This document shows positions 1 to 8,765 of a stretch of 64,000 bases of DNA, in pieces. Position numbers and translations under genes: made by a program. Below the pieces are notes generated by a model, which had not been told where the DNA came from, did not search any database, and worked only from the letters and a program-made list of their open reading frames with translations. The stretch lies in contig JAJDDJ010000009.1 in the NCBI GenBank assembly GCA_029260395.1, positions 186,001 through 250,000 of the forward strand, written 5' to 3'. Numbering within the stretch: position 1 is the stretch's first letter; every line of letters starts with the position of its first letter. The stretch comes from Phycisphaerales bacterium (GTDB lineage Bacteria > Planctomycetota > Phycisphaerae > Phycisphaerales > UBA1924).

Positions 1-76
1 TTCGCTCCACTTGCCGCGCAGCACGGCTCACGCGACTCGACAACGCCTAGGTTCCCAGCGGTCGAGCTTACCCGAT

Positions 77-1153
77 CTAAGAGCCCCGCTGGGTGGCGCG
101 ATCGGGCGCTTCCTGCGCAATCGCCTCGATGATCGCCGCGTGCGCGCTGGACGAGGCGCACACGATGCCCCTGTTGCGCTCGAGCCGCTCACCGGTCGAG
201 AAATCCAGCGGCTTGCCGTCGATGTCCGTCACCACCGCTCCGGCCTGCTGGGCGATCAGCGCGCCCGCCGCGTGGTCCCAGATCGCCTCGACGTAGCCCG
301 GCCGGCTCGGCAGCCGAAGGTACGCATCGGCCTGCCCGCGCGCCACCGTCGCGTACTTGGTCTGGCTATCAAGCGCGAGGCCCGCGCCGACCGGGGTACC
401 GGACGATGCCAGCGCAGCGAGCGTCCGCCCCGTCCAACCGGTGTTGGAATGCGCCGACTCGACCGAGCCGCAGACCACCAGCGGGCGAGCACCCGGCTCG
501 CAGCGAACATCCGTGGCCGCCAGCGCAGAATCCAACGGCAGGCATCGCGTGTGGTGTTCTGCTGTCGCGGTGAACACGCAGCCGTTGCCTAATGGCGTAG
601 CTTCGAGTACCGCAGGATCGGACGAAAGGTTCGGACAGCCCATCACCGCGACCACCGGCTGGCCATCCACGATGTACGCCAGCGCGATCGCGTACTGCTG
701 GCCTCGCAAGAATCCCTTGGTGCCGTCGATCGGGTCGAGCGTCCAGAAGCCGGTGTTGTCAGCCTTTGCGTTCCCCAGATCGATCGCGTCGAGCAACTCA
801 GCCTCGGTCATCTCCGGCATCGCGAGCCTTGCCGCGGCGAGCGTCGCGTTTCGGTGCGCTGCGTGGTCGTCCCTGCGCAGCGACGCCGCGTCTTCCTCGC
901 CCACAAGTATGAGCTTGGGGTCGTGAGCCGCCAGCATGCGGGCGATCACCGCTTGGCTCGCAAGATCGGCGACCGTGACCGGGCTCTTGTCGTCCTTGGT
1001 CATCGCTCGCACATCATCAAGCGAGGCCTGCACGCGGCTGGTGACCTTCGCCGCAGCAACCACGGCTCCGACCGCGTACATAAGCAGATCCGCGTTGGTG
1101 GTCATGGCTGACAATAGCCGATCAACCAGTGAGACCTTCGTACGCCGGGCCAT
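77..1153 (-). CDS. Inositol monophosphatase-family 3'(2'),5'-bisphosphate nucleotidase (PAP phosphatase-like)
   Basis: 358 residues. The family signature is visible: VGEED near residue 86, DPIDGTKGF near residue 139, and YVEAIWDHAAG near residue 290. These are the metal- and phosphate-binding motifs of the FIG/IMPase superfamily, and the spacing is closest to the HAL2/CysQ type that turns 3'-phosphoadenosine 5'-phosphate into AMP. I chose the ATG before ARRTKV because upstream in-frame sequence has no family-like residues; an internal ATG (MTTNAD, 48 nt further in) is also possible. No signal peptide, so cytosolic. The PAPS-forming genes cysC and sat lie 4-8 kb away, which fits a PAP-recycling role. 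An inositol or sugar phosphatase cannot be excluded. Confidence 0.85.
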   Translation of the reverse strand: MARRTKVSLVDRLLSAMTTNADLLMYAVGAVVAAAKVTSRVQASLDDVRAMTKDDKSPVTVADLASQAVIARMLAAHDPKLILVGEEDAASLRRDDHAAHRNATLAAARLAMPEMTEAELLDAIDLGNAKADNTGFWTLDPIDGTKGFLRGQQYAIALAYIVDGQPVVAVMGCPNLSSDPAVLEATPLGNGCVFTATAEHHTRCLPLDSALAATDVRCEPGARPLVVCGSVESAHSNTGWTGRTLAALASSGTPVGAGLALDSQTKYATVARGQADAYLRLPSRPGYVEAIWDHAAGALIAQQAGAVVTDIDGKPLDFSTGERLERNRGIVCASSSAHAAIIEAIAQEAPDRATQRGS

Positions 1154-1246
1154 ATTGCTTGCCTCGGCCGCACAACGATGTATCTTGCATTGCAGGTGCC
1201 ATCCGGGCCGCTCGCCGCGGTTGGTGCATGTCGAAGAGGAAAGCCC

Positions 1247-1855
1247 ATGCAACCACGAATCGGCGCAGGTGTGTTAATCGTCTTCACGGGACTTGCCGCA
1301 GCACAGGTCCCCCTGCCCGTGCAGTCGTACTCCATGCGCAACGGCATGGCTGGGACGCTTTCCTACTTCGACGACTCGTACAACGGTGCCGGCAACAACA
1401 GCTCCGCGCTGTCCCCGCTTTCCGGCGGCACGGGCGACCTCACCGATGGTGTGATCCCACTGTTCAACTGGAACATCACCCCCGGGCCGTACGTCGGTTG
1501 GCAGGACCGTAACGAGCCCATCACGTTCTTCTTCGGTGATGTCTTTGTCATCGATTCCGTCCGCGTGCACTTCGATGTCTCGGGCGCTGGCGGCGTGGCG
1601 GCGCCTCTCGGATTCGATATCGACTACGGGTTCGGCGGCCAGTCCTTCGCGGTGCCCGCGCCGGTGGGGCTTGCGCCGACCTCCGTGCTGCTCCAACTCG
1701 ATCCCGGCACCATCATCAGCGAGTTCACCCTGACGCCCTCGCGCGGCGGCCAATGGACCATGCTGAGCGAGGTCGAGGTCTTCACGATCCCGGCTCCGTC
1801 CACCACGTGCGTGCTTGCCGGCGCGTCGCTTGCGGCGCGCCGCAAGCGCGATTGA
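1247..1855 (+). CDS. Secreted PEP-CTERM-like protein, function unknown
   Basis: 202 residues. It begins with a signal peptide (MQPRIGAGVLIVFTGLAAAQ) that suggests cleavage after AAAQ, continues as a beta-rich Gly/Asp/Ser domain, and ends PAPSTTCVLAGASLAARRKRD, which is a Pro-rich stretch, a short hydrophobic segment and a basic tail. That layout is the PEP-CTERM exosortase sorting signal as seen in planctomycetes. The start is set by a GAAGAGGAA ribosome site about 7 nt upstream; reading further upstream adds non-signal-like residues. The middle has a galactose-binding-like feel (IDSVRVHFDVSG, WTMLSEVEVF), but I cannot name a family. It is divergent from the PAP phosphatase gene. Confidence 0.75.
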   Translation: MQPRIGAGVLIVFTGLAAAQVPLPVQSYSMRNGMAGTLSYFDDSYNGAGNNSSALSPLSGGTGDLTDGVIPLFNWNITPGPYVGWQDRNEPITFFFGDVFVIDSVRVHFDVSGAGGVAAPLGFDIDYGFGGQSFAVPAPVGLAPTSVLLQLDPGTIISEFTLTPSRGGQWTMLSEVEVFTIPAPSTTCVLAGASLAARRKRD

Positions 1856-1881
1856 TCTGCTTCTTTCGGCACGATCCGCGA

Positions 1882-1899
1882 CGGGCACCTCTTTGCCCG
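1882..1899 (+). other. Small stem-loop in the 1856-1991 intergenic spacer
   Basis: A perfect 6-bp stem (CGGGCA/TGCCCG) with loop CCTCTT follows the PEP-CTERM gene. There is no clear T-tract, so it may be a weak terminator, a 3' end or a leader element of the next gene. Confidence 0.3.
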
Positions 1900-1991
1900 G
1901 TATCTCTGCTCCCGGACCGACGACTTCCGCCTTCGCATCGCGGCGATGGCGGCTGGTGTCTGCTCGTCGGGTGTACCAGGAGAAACCAACC

Positions 1992-3047
1992 ATGCCGAAA
2001 CCAACCAAAGCCCTCGTCGCGGGCGGGGTTCTCTTAGTCGCAGCGGGCGTGCTCGCGTGGCAGATCAGCCGGCAGTTCGGCTCGGGTGGCAGCGTGCTCT
2101 CAGCCAGCTCGGCTGCGTCCGAGGAGGCGACCGAGGCATCGCCCACCTCCGATGGCCCCGTGCGGCGCCGGCGCGCCATGCCCAACATGGGCGAGGGCGA
2201 TCGCATGATGATTCCCGGCGGCGGACGCAACGGCGACGACTTCCAATGGTCGAGCGAAGACTCCAGCCCAGAAGAGATGGAAGCGCGCATGGCTTCCATG
2301 CGCCTCAACAGCGCCACGCCGTCCAACGACGATATGGATTTCGAGGCTTTCGACGCCGACGTCGCCGATGTAAAGCTGCTGGACGAGGCCTTCGCCGCGA
2401 GCCTTACTTCCGGCGAATGGGCCGAGGTCATCGGCTCATGGCGCACGTTCGTGCGACCATTGATCGAGGGCGACGCGCCCGCGTTCACCGCCGCCATCGC
2501 AGAACTCGGCGGCTCCGAAACCGGTGCTGCCAACCTATTCGGCAGGCTCTCGGGCTATCTGCACGGTGCTGCCGTGGCGTGGGAGGCGAGCAGGATTCGC
2601 CAAGCCAACATCGACGGCGGGCCCGACCTTCCCGCGCTGCCCAACATGCCCGGCATGTCGGAGAGGAGCCTGCCCGAGGGCGCGGTGCCCATGATGGCCA
2701 TGATGACCGAGACCGATGACGACGATGGAAACTCGATGAGCCTCCACACGGTCAACATGCCGCTGCTCGGCATCTTTCCACAGCTCAACGACGCACCGAA
2801 CTCCACGCGATACTACGAGATCTGGACCCCGGCCCGGCTCGAAGGCTCCAAGAGTGACAAAGCCGACCTCGGCCTGTCGGTCTTTCTAGCACGCATCGAC
2901 AACCGGTGGACGCCCGCAGCCGTGCGATTGGGTCTGCGATCAGAAGCCGCTAACTCTCAGTTCCGCAGCGCCATGCAGGAGGCCCGAGCCCAGCGGCGCG
3001 AACATGTCCAGCAGGCGGAAGACGACACCCAAGGGGGTGGCGATTGA
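1992..3047 (+). CDS. Membrane-anchored hypothetical protein preceding a pseudopilin
   Basis: 351 residues, unrecognised. Residues 6-27 form one transmembrane segment or uncleaved signal anchor (ALVAGGVLLVAAGVLAWQIS). A low-complexity Ser/Ala/Glu linker and a Met/Arg/Gly-rich stretch (RRRRAMPNMGEGDRMM) follow, then a folded-looking domain of about 230 residues (KLLDEAFAASLTSGEWAEVIGSW; later YYEIWTPARLEG). AGGAG lies 9 nt before the ATG. The stop overlaps the TTG start of the pseudopilin (ATTGA), so the two are probably translated together and may act in the same envelope or type II-secretion-like assembly. This last point is inference. Confidence 0.7.
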   Translation: MPKPTKALVAGGVLLVAAGVLAWQISRQFGSGGSVLSASSAASEEATEASPTSDGPVRRRRAMPNMGEGDRMMIPGGGRNGDDFQWSSEDSSPEEMEARMASMRLNSATPSNDDMDFEAFDADVADVKLLDEAFAASLTSGEWAEVIGSWRTFVRPLIEGDAPAFTAAIAELGGSETGAANLFGRLSGYLHGAAVAWEASRIRQANIDGGPDLPALPNMPGMSERSLPEGAVPMMAMMTETDDDDGNSMSLHTVNMPLLGIFPQLNDAPNSTRYYEIWTPARLEGSKSDKADLGLSVFLARIDNRWTPAAVRLGLRSEAANSQFRSAMQEARAQRREHVQQAEDDTQGGGD

Positions 3048-3844
3048 ACCCGATCCAGACCCGACAAGCGCGGGCGTTCACACTCATCGAAGTGCTCGTG
3101 GTCATCGCGATCATCGCGCTGCTGATCGGGATTCTGTTGCCCGCCCTCGGCGGCGGCCGCGAATCCAGCCGGCGCCTGCTCGCGCTCTCGAACGCTCGCT
3201 CGGTAACGCAGAGCTTCAGTCTGTACCTCGGTGCCAACGACGACGTGTACCCGTTCATCCAGCCCGGCTCGATGGGCGGCATGCCCGGCGGGCCCAGCGG
3301 AATTGCTGTCCGCTGGTACCCCGAGAACACCTTCATCGCTACCAGCGATGTCTTCGGCATGGAATGGGCGTGGCCCGCTGTCGTCTCAAGTGTCACGCCC
3401 TGGACCGAGGCGTACCCGACCTGGGTCTCGCCCGGCATGCCCACCGAACTACCAAACGTTGATGACATCGACCCGACCAACCCCGACTTCCGCCCCGAAG
3501 AGATGATCTCGTGGCGCTACGCCAACGGCTTTGTCGCCGACCCAGACCTGTGGACCGACGACCCGCCAACCGAAGAGCCCCTCCGCGCCGTGCGCGATAA
3601 CGAGGTCCAGTTCCCGTCGCAGAAAGTGCTGCTGTGGGACACGCATCTCGCGTTCTTGCGCGCACGACCCGACCTCAAAGGCGGTCACTGGAACGCGAAG
3701 ACCCCGATGGCCTTTCCCGATGGGCACGTCGACTCGAAGAATCCCACCGAGGCCACCGAGCCCGTCGCTAACGTCCGTGCGTTCGGCCGGGCGCTTCGGC
3801 TGCACGACACACCCGAAGGCGTTCGTGGCTTCGATTACGAGTGA
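3044..3844 (+). CDS. Prepilin-type N-terminal cleavage/methylation protein (pseudopilin)
   Basis: 266 residues. The N-terminus ARAFTLIEVLVVIAIIALL is a textbook type IV prepilin peptidase site: a short basic leader, then F-T-L-I-E with Glu at +5 and a hydrophobic helix. Near the C-terminus HWNAKTPMAFPDGHV resembles the planctomycete prepilin-associated H-X9-DG motif, but ten residues separate His from DG here. The start is TTG with GGGGG about 9 nt upstream, overlapping the stop of the previous gene. It is likely a type II secretion or type IV pilus minor pilin on the outer face of the inner membrane. Confidence 0.85.
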   Translation: MNPIQTRQARAFTLIEVLVVIAIIALLIGILLPALGGGRESSRRLLALSNARSVTQSFSLYLGANDDVYPFIQPGSMGGMPGGPSGIAVRWYPENTFIATSDVFGMEWAWPAVVSSVTPWTEAYPTWVSPGMPTELPNVDDIDPTNPDFRPEEMISWRYANGFVADPDLWTDDPPTEEPLRAVRDNEVQFPSQKVLLWDTHLAFLRARPDLKGGHWNAKTPMAFPDGHVDSKNPTEATEPVANVRAFGRALRLHDTPEGVRGFDYE

Positions 3845-3870
3845 ACGCGTTCACTCTTGCCAGGACGCAA

Positions 3871-3943
3871 ACATGGCACGGGAACCGGCCCGTGCCACGT
3901 GGAGTGGATGCAGGTTGTTTCGTCGGCGGGACTCGTCGGCGGG
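3871..3943. other. Stem-loop and short direct repeat between convergent genes
   Basis: TGGCACGGG/CCCGTGCCA is a perfect 9-bp stem (3874-3897) with loop AACCGG, extendable by two pairs beyond one mismatch. It is followed by two copies of CGTCGGCGGG (3921-3930 and 3934-3943). The hairpin sits between the convergent pseudopilin and PEP-CTERM genes and could end transcription from either side, but no U-tract follows on either strand. Confidence 0.45.
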
Positions 3944-3967
3944 TTTGCCCCCGCCCGTGGGCCTTGC

Positions 3968-4594
3968 TCAGCGCCGACGGCGTAGCCCGGCCAGACCCGC
4001 GAGGCCCAGCACCGAGGCCGCTGCCGGGGTCGGGATAACCTCGATCACGCCGATGTTATCGAGCGTCACGCCGCCGTTGATGTTCGTGGAGTCGAGCCCG
4101 GTGAACCGCAGCGTCGCTTCTGACCCATCGGCAAAGAACCGGCCGGTGAAGAAACCAAGCGACTCGTTGAAATGAATGACCGCGTCGTCCAGCAGCACGC
4201 TGTCATCCGCGCCAAACACCTCGACACGCATTGATGCCCAGTCGCTGATGAGCAGGTGGCCGTAATCAAAGCTGACCTCGTACTCCGCGCCCTCGTCAAG
4301 GGTGATGAGCGTCTCGATCGCGCCGGGGCCGGGCGAGCCGTGGATGTCGATGATTTGGCCATCGTGGCCTGAGACAACCTTGGCGGTCTGGAGCCCATTG
4401 GTCGCGACCACGTCGACCGAGGTCTGCGTGACATTCCAGACCGCTGAATCAGTCACGATCTGGCCGCCCGCGGACACGGTGTAAAAATTGTTTGTGCTCA
4501 GCGATTCAAACGTCTCAAAGAGCACGTCGAGAGGCCCGCCAGCCGCAGAGCCGGCCCCAGCGAGCAGCACAAGAGTGGCAGCGATTCGGCGCAT
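3968..4594 (-). CDS. Secreted PEP-CTERM protein with a jelly-roll-like domain
   Basis: 208 residues. The signal peptide is MRRIAATLVLLAGAGSAAGG. The middle alternates beta strands (YEVSFDYGHLL, ASMRVEVFGADD, ATLRFTGLDS) and closes with GGVTLDNIGVIEV, the strand typical of DUF642/choice-of-anchor jelly-roll domains. The tail IPTPAAASVLGLAGLAGLRRRR is a clear PEP-CTERM sorting signal. The start is chosen at the ATG preceding the signal peptide, with an AAGGGTAA ribosome site; upstream in-frame codons are not signal-like. It is probably exported and anchored or released by an exosortase. The carbohydrate-binding guess is inference from fold resemblance. Confidence 0.8.
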   Translation of the reverse strand: MRRIAATLVLLAGAGSAAGGPLDVLFETFESLSTNNFYTVSAGGQIVTDSAVWNVTQTSVDVVATNGLQTAKVVSGHDGQIIDIHGSPGPGAIETLITLDEGAEYEVSFDYGHLLISDWASMRVEVFGADDSVLLDDAVIHFNESLGFFTGRFFADGSEATLRFTGLDSTNINGGVTLDNIGVIEVIPTPAAASVLGLAGLAGLRRRR

Positions 4595-4915
4595 GGAAAT
4601 TACCCTTTTACCCTTCGGCCGCAGTGGGCCGGGAGTCCACGTGATGCTGGTCAACGCCCGATAGCTCGTCCAGCCACCAAAACCATGTCCTACGGACGAG
4701 GGATTACCATGGAACACTGAGTTTTTATGGGGCATTACATCGGGAACGTGCCGGCTGGGTCACCCCGTCACAGCGGGCACCCGCATGTCTAACTGTTGCT
4801 CGACAATACCTTATGGATCCGATGCCGTATTTTTTACTAACCGTTGGCTTGGGGACGCGGCGCGGCACTTGATCCACTTCGCGACACACCCAAGGGCATC
4901 TTGCGCCGTAGGCGA
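4595..4915. other. 321-bp spacer: leader of the PEP-CTERM gene
   Basis: No gene is supported here. It contains an AT-rich patch around 4826-4840 and an inverted repeat CTCGTCC (4665-4671) / GGACGAG (4694-4700) with a 22-nt loop, about 70-105 nt upstream of the minus-strand start. The promoter and a structured leader of the PEP-CTERM gene are likely here, but I could not assign a -35/-10 pair with confidence. Confidence 0.4.
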
Positions 4916-5605
4916 TCAGCCGCGTTTGCGTGCGGCGAGCTTCAATGAAATGTTCTGCTGGCGTCCCCGAGCGTCTCGCAGTTTGGGCGCGATGCGGTTG
5001 CGGATCGCCATCTCCCAATCGGGGTTGGAGGCGTAAGAACACTTGAAGCCGATCTCATCGCTCACCAAGGCGGGCGGGTGCATCCACTCGAACTCGGGGA
5101 TTGATTCGACCGCGACGCGGTAAGCCGCCAGACCCAGGTCCGCGTACACCGCGTCGCCCACATACGTATCGATTGCATGGAGCATCAGCCCGCCAGGCTT
5201 GAGAATCCTCGCACAGTCCGCGAAGCAGTCTCGGATGCCCGCGTGTTCAACGTGCTCCATCACGGAGATAGAGAAGACGGCATCGAACGAGCCGTCATCC
5301 AGACCCGGATCGAACTCCCCAAGGTAAGCCCTGACCAGGCGGACGTGCTCCGTCATCGGGTCTGCCTTGGGGCCAGCCCCATGACCCTCAAGCTTGTCGG
5401 CGTTGGTGCAGGTGTTGGTTCCAGCAAGTTTCTTGAGCACGCGGCTGTTGCCGCCCCCCACCTCGCACAGGTTCTTGCCGGAGCTCCCCTCGAGCATCGA
5501 AAGAATCCACGCGTCCTGCGTTCCCTTCAGGTCTCCGCGCTCGCTGCTGATCAGCCCGGCATCCCACCACTCGAAGAACTCCCGCTTGGAAATGACATCG
5601 AGCAT
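4916..5605 (-). CDS. Class I SAM-dependent methyltransferase
   Basis: 229 residues. Motif I is NLCEVGGGNSRVLKK (SAM-binding Gly loop), motif post-I is near CTNADKLEG, motif II is FDAVFSISVMEHVEHAG, and motif III is ARILKPGGLMLHAID. That is the full Methyltransf_11 order. AAGGGA lies just before the ATG at MLDVISK. The substrate is unknown. It lies 28 bp downstream of cysC on the same strand, so the two are probably cotranscribed; a small-molecule or glycan methylation role is inferred from that and from the nearby glycosyltransferase. Confidence 0.85.
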   Translation of the reverse strand: MLDVISKREFFEWWDAGLISSERGDLKGTQDAWILSMLEGSSGKNLCEVGGGNSRVLKKLAGTNTCTNADKLEGHGAGPKADPMTEHVRLVRAYLGEFDPGLDDGSFDAVFSISVMEHVEHAGIRDCFADCARILKPGGLMLHAIDTYVGDAVYADLGLAAYRVAVESIPEFEWMHPPALVSDEIGFKCSYASNPDWEMAIRNRIAPKLRDARGRQQNISLKLAARKRG

Positions 5606-5633
5606 GGGGTCCCTTAAGAGATGGTCTGAATGC

Positions 5634-6266
5634 TCAGCCCGTGACCGCGGGCACCCGCACGCCGAGCTGCTTCTCGATGGCTTCGATGCACGCATCGACG
5701 CACTGTTCGAGGGAATGCTCACCGGTCTTCAGAACCAACTCCGGCTTTGTAGGTGCTTCGTACGGATCATCGATGCCGGTAAAGCCTCTGATCTCGCCCG
5801 CACGGGCCTTCTTGTACAGGCCTTTTGGGTCACGCTCTTCGCAGACCTCGATCGGGGCATCGACAAAGACCTCGATAAACGGCAGGCCCGCCTCGGCGTG
5901 CAACGCCCGGCACTGGTCGCGGTCGGCGCGGTAGGGGCTGATGAAGCTGGTCAGCGCCACGCTGCCGCCGTCGGCGAACAGCTTGGCCACCTCGCCGATT
6001 CGGCGGATGTTCTCCGCCCGGTCCTCGGCGCTGAACCCCAGGTTCTTGTTGAGCCCGTGGCGGATGTTGTCCCCATCGAGCCGGTACGACGGCACACCCC
6101 GCTGCACCAGCACCTGCTCAAGGGCGCTGGCGATGGTCGATTTGCCGCTGGCCGAGAGGCCCGTGAACCAGAGCGTCCCGCCGCGGGTGCCCATCGAGCC
6201 CCAGCGCTCCTCACGCGTCAGATTGCCCTCGTGCCAGTGGACGTTGGTTGATTTGCTGGTGCTCAA
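5634..6266 (-). CDS. cysC: Adenylylsulfate kinase
   Basis: 210 residues. Phosphorylates APS to PAPS with ATP. The family's N-terminal signature [15 protein letters not shown] is present, followed by the P-loop GLSASGKST, the APS-binding segment [48 protein letters not shown] and [20 protein letters not shown]. The start must lie upstream of the HWHEGN signature, and the only good codon is TTG with AGGAG 6 nt ahead of it, so I take a TTG start. It is a stand-alone kinase, not fused to CysN. It is divergent from a GT4 gene; sat follows 1.3 kb away on the other strand. Confidence 0.95.
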   Translation of the reverse strand: MSTSKSTNVHWHEGNLTREERWGSMGTRGGTLWFTGLSASGKSTIASALEQVLVQRGVPSYRLDGDNIRHGLNKNLGFSAEDRAENIRRIGEVAKLFADGGSVALTSFISPYRADRDQCRALHAEAGLPFIEVFVDAPIEVCEERDPKGLYKKARAGEIRGFTGIDDPYEAPTKPELVLKTGEHSLEQCVDACIEAIEKQLGVRVPAVTG

Positions 6267-6344
6267 GGGGCTCTCCTAAAAGGCGCTAACGGGACTCGTT
6301 AGAGGTTAGGCGCACCCGGCCCTGACCCGCTATGGTCCGTCCCT

Positions 6345-7424
6345 ATGCGCGTTGCTTTCTGCTGGCAGATGATGTCCGGGTACATGGCCGCGTGCTGGCG
6401 TGCGCTCGCCGAGCGGGAAGGCATCGAGGTCTTCGTCGCGGCCCGCAGGCCCGAATCCGGCTCAGCTGTCGAGTTTTCCAGCGGGCTGATGGCTGGCATC
6501 GATTGCGAACTGCTCACTCAGGCCGAGATGGACGAGCCCGGCCGGCTCGCTGGCATCGTCCGGGCTCAGAAGCCCGACGTCGTCGTGCTCTGCGGCTGGG
6601 GCTCCAAGAGCTACCCCGAGATCGCCCGCGACCCCGCTCTCGCCGGCGCGAAGTTCATCATGACGATGGACACGCCCTACACCGGCACCCTCCGCCAGAA
6701 GCTCGGCGGGCTCGCCAAGCGTTCCTATTTCAAGCGGTTCGACCACTGCGTCGTAGCGGGCGAACGCACCCACCGCCTTGCGCGCACGCTCGGGTTTGAT
6801 GAATCCATCCTTACGCGCGGCGTCTACAGCGTGGACGGCGCCGCCTTTGAGACGGCGATCGCCCAGCGGGCCAAGCTCGACGAGTGGCCCGCGAGCTTCT
6901 TTTACGTGGGCCGATACGCGCCCGTCAAAGGTCTCGATGTGCTTGCCCGCGCGTACCGGCAGTACCGCGATGGCTGCACGCGCGACGGCCAGACCCCCTG
7001 GGGCCTGACCACCTGCGGCAAGGGCGACGAGGACCGCCACTTCAAGGGTCTGGAAGGCCACACCGATCACGGCTTCACCCAGCCGGACGACCTCCCGGGC
7101 ATCATGGCTGGTTGCGGCGCGTTCGTCATCGCCAGCCGGTACGAGCCCTGGGGCACCGTGCTGGCCGAGGCGGGGTTCGCGGGTCTGCCGATCGTCTGCA
7201 CCGAGGCGTGCAGCGCCCACCTCGATGTGGTCCGAACCTACTACAACGGCGTGGTCACACCCACCGATGACTCGGACGCTCTGGCCCGGGGCCTCCGCTG
7301 GATCCACGACCGACGGGGAATCGCCGCCGAGCTTGGCCGGCGTTCGCGGGCACTGGCGGACCCCTATGGTGCCCCGGCGTGGGCCGATCGCTGGCAGGGC
7401 GTGCTCGCCCAGCTCAAGCACTGA
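6345..7424 (+). CDS. Glycosyltransferase, GT4/GT-B fold
   Basis: 359 residues. The N-terminal Rossmann start MRVAFCWQMMSGYMAACWRAL and the C-terminal donor-site motif ASRYEPWGTVLAEAGFAGLP, an E-x7-E pattern (EPWGTVLAE), mark a retaining GT-B enzyme. FFYVGRYAPVKGLDVL is the usual linker/strand opening the second domain. Soluble; donor and acceptor are unknown. It lies between cysC and sat, so it could act in making a sulfated glycan, which is only context. The gene starts 78 bp from cysC in the opposite direction and no strong ribosome site is seen. Confidence 0.85.
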   Translation: MRVAFCWQMMSGYMAACWRALAEREGIEVFVAARRPESGSAVEFSSGLMAGIDCELLTQAEMDEPGRLAGIVRAQKPDVVVLCGWGSKSYPEIARDPALAGAKFIMTMDTPYTGTLRQKLGGLAKRSYFKRFDHCVVAGERTHRLARTLGFDESILTRGVYSVDGAAFETAIAQRAKLDEWPASFFYVGRYAPVKGLDVLARAYRQYRDGCTRDGQTPWGLTTCGKGDEDRHFKGLEGHTDHGFTQPDDLPGIMAGCGAFVIASRYEPWGTVLAEAGFAGLPIVCTEACSAHLDVVRTYYNGVVTPTDDSDALARGLRWIHDRRGIAAELGRRSRALADPYGAPAWADRWQGVLAQLKH

Positions 7425-7518
7425 TCGAGCCCGCCGCAGCATCAAGCCCGCCTTGCACCGGCTGCCATGCCGGTGGCTTCGATCCGATTTCCCGCGCGCT
7501 TCCGAAGGACCATCCGAG

Positions 7519-8739
7519 ATGACGACCATGACCACCAAACCAGGCCAGCCCGGAACCAACCAACACCAAGCCGGGCTCATCGAGCCCCACGGCGGCAAGC
7601 TCGTGTGCCGCGTCGCCTCCGGCGCGCGCCGCGACGAGCTCATCGCCGAGGCCGCCAAGCTGCCGCGCGTCGATCTGACCGCCAAGCAGTCCTGCGACGT
7701 CGAGATGATCGGCACGGGCGCGTTCAGCCCGCTGACCGGGTTCATGGGCAAGGCCGACTTCGACAGCGTCGTCAGCGACATGAAACTAGCCAATGGCAAC
7801 ATCTGGCCCATCCCAATCACGCTCAGCATCAACAAGGCCGATGCACCCAAGGTCGGCGCGCGCATCGCACTGCACGCCCCCAACGGAACGCTGCAAGCCG
7901 TGATGACCGTCGAAGAGGTCTACGCCCACGACCGCGCGAAGGAAGCAACCATCTTCTTTGGCGGCGCCGAAGACGACGGCAAGCACCCCGGCGCCGAAGC
8001 TGTCAAGGCCGAGGGCGATACCTGCCTGGCTGGCCAGATCGAGGTCGTCACGGTCTGCGTCGATCCCGATGGCCCGGAGGCGTTCCTCGACCACCGGCTC
8101 ACGCCCGCGCAGACCCGCGCCGAGTTTGCCAAGCGCGGCTGGAAAACCGTCAGCGCCTTCCAGACCCGTAACCCCATCCACCGCGCCCACGAGTACCTCT
8201 GCAAGTGCGCGCAAGAGATCACCGATGGCCTGCTCGTCCACCCGCTCGTGGGCGAGACCAAGCCGGGCGACATCCCCGCCGATGTGCGCATGGAGTGCTA
8301 CCAGACGCTGCTCGATGCGTACTTCGTGCCCGAGCGCACCATGCTCACCGTCATGCCCGCCGCCATGCGGTACGCTGGCCCGCGAGAGGCTGTGCTCCAC
8401 GCGATCGTCCGCAAGAACTACGGCGTGACGCACTTCATCGTCGGACGCGACCACGCGGGCGTGGGCAGCTACTACGGCACTTATGACGCTCAGAATATCT
8501 TTGAGCAGCTCGACAAGAACAACCTGCGTATCGAGCCGCTCAAGTTCGAGCACGCCGCGTTCAGCAAGAAAGCCCAGGGCATGGTCAGCGGCAAGACCTT
8601 CCCCAAGCTCGAAGGCGACCAGATCTTCCTCAGCGGCACCAAGGTCCGCGACATGCTCGCCGCTGGCGAACGCCCCCCGGGAGAGTTCACCCGCCCCGAA
8701 GTCGCCGACATCCTTATTAAGTGGGCGACCAAGGCCTGA
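7519..8739 (+). CDS. sat: Sulfate adenylyltransferase (ATP sulfurylase), single-subunit type
   Basis: 406 residues. Makes APS from sulfate and ATP. Key motifs: FQTRNPIHRAHEYL (the QxRNP/HxxH nucleotide-binding loop), PLVGETKPGDIP, PAAMRYAGPREAVLHAI, and FIVGRDHAGVGSYYG. C-terminal FFLSGTKVR-type sequence is present as QIFLSGTKVRDML. This is the homo-oligomeric Sat, not the CysDN heterodimer. The start is the ATG of MTTMTTKPG; the ATG six codons later is an alternative. No fused APS kinase domain, matching the separate cysC. No APS or PAPS reductase is in the window, so assimilation and sulfonation both remain possible. Confidence 0.95.
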   Translation: MTTMTTKPGQPGTNQHQAGLIEPHGGKLVCRVASGARRDELIAEAAKLPRVDLTAKQSCDVEMIGTGAFSPLTGFMGKADFDSVVSDMKLANGNIWPIPITLSINKADAPKVGARIALHAPNGTLQAVMTVEEVYAHDRAKEATIFFGGAEDDGKHPGAEAVKAEGDTCLAGQIEVVTVCVDPDGPEAFLDHRLTPAQTRAEFAKRGWKTVSAFQTRNPIHRAHEYLCKCAQEITDGLLVHPLVGETKPGDIPADVRMECYQTLLDAYFVPERTMLTVMPAAMRYAGPREAVLHAIVRKNYGVTHFIVGRDHAGVGSYYGTYDAQNIFEQLDKNNLRIEPLKFEHAAFSKKAQGMVSGKTFPKLEGDQIFLSGTKVRDMLAAGERPPGEFTRPEVADILIKWATKA

Positions 8740-8765
8740 GCGAGACGAACTGGTAAGCTATCAGC

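Noticed and set aside
1..76. Possible gene end at the left edge
   Set aside because: No coding or RNA feature could be supported in 76 bases; only the stop of the first gene lies next to it.
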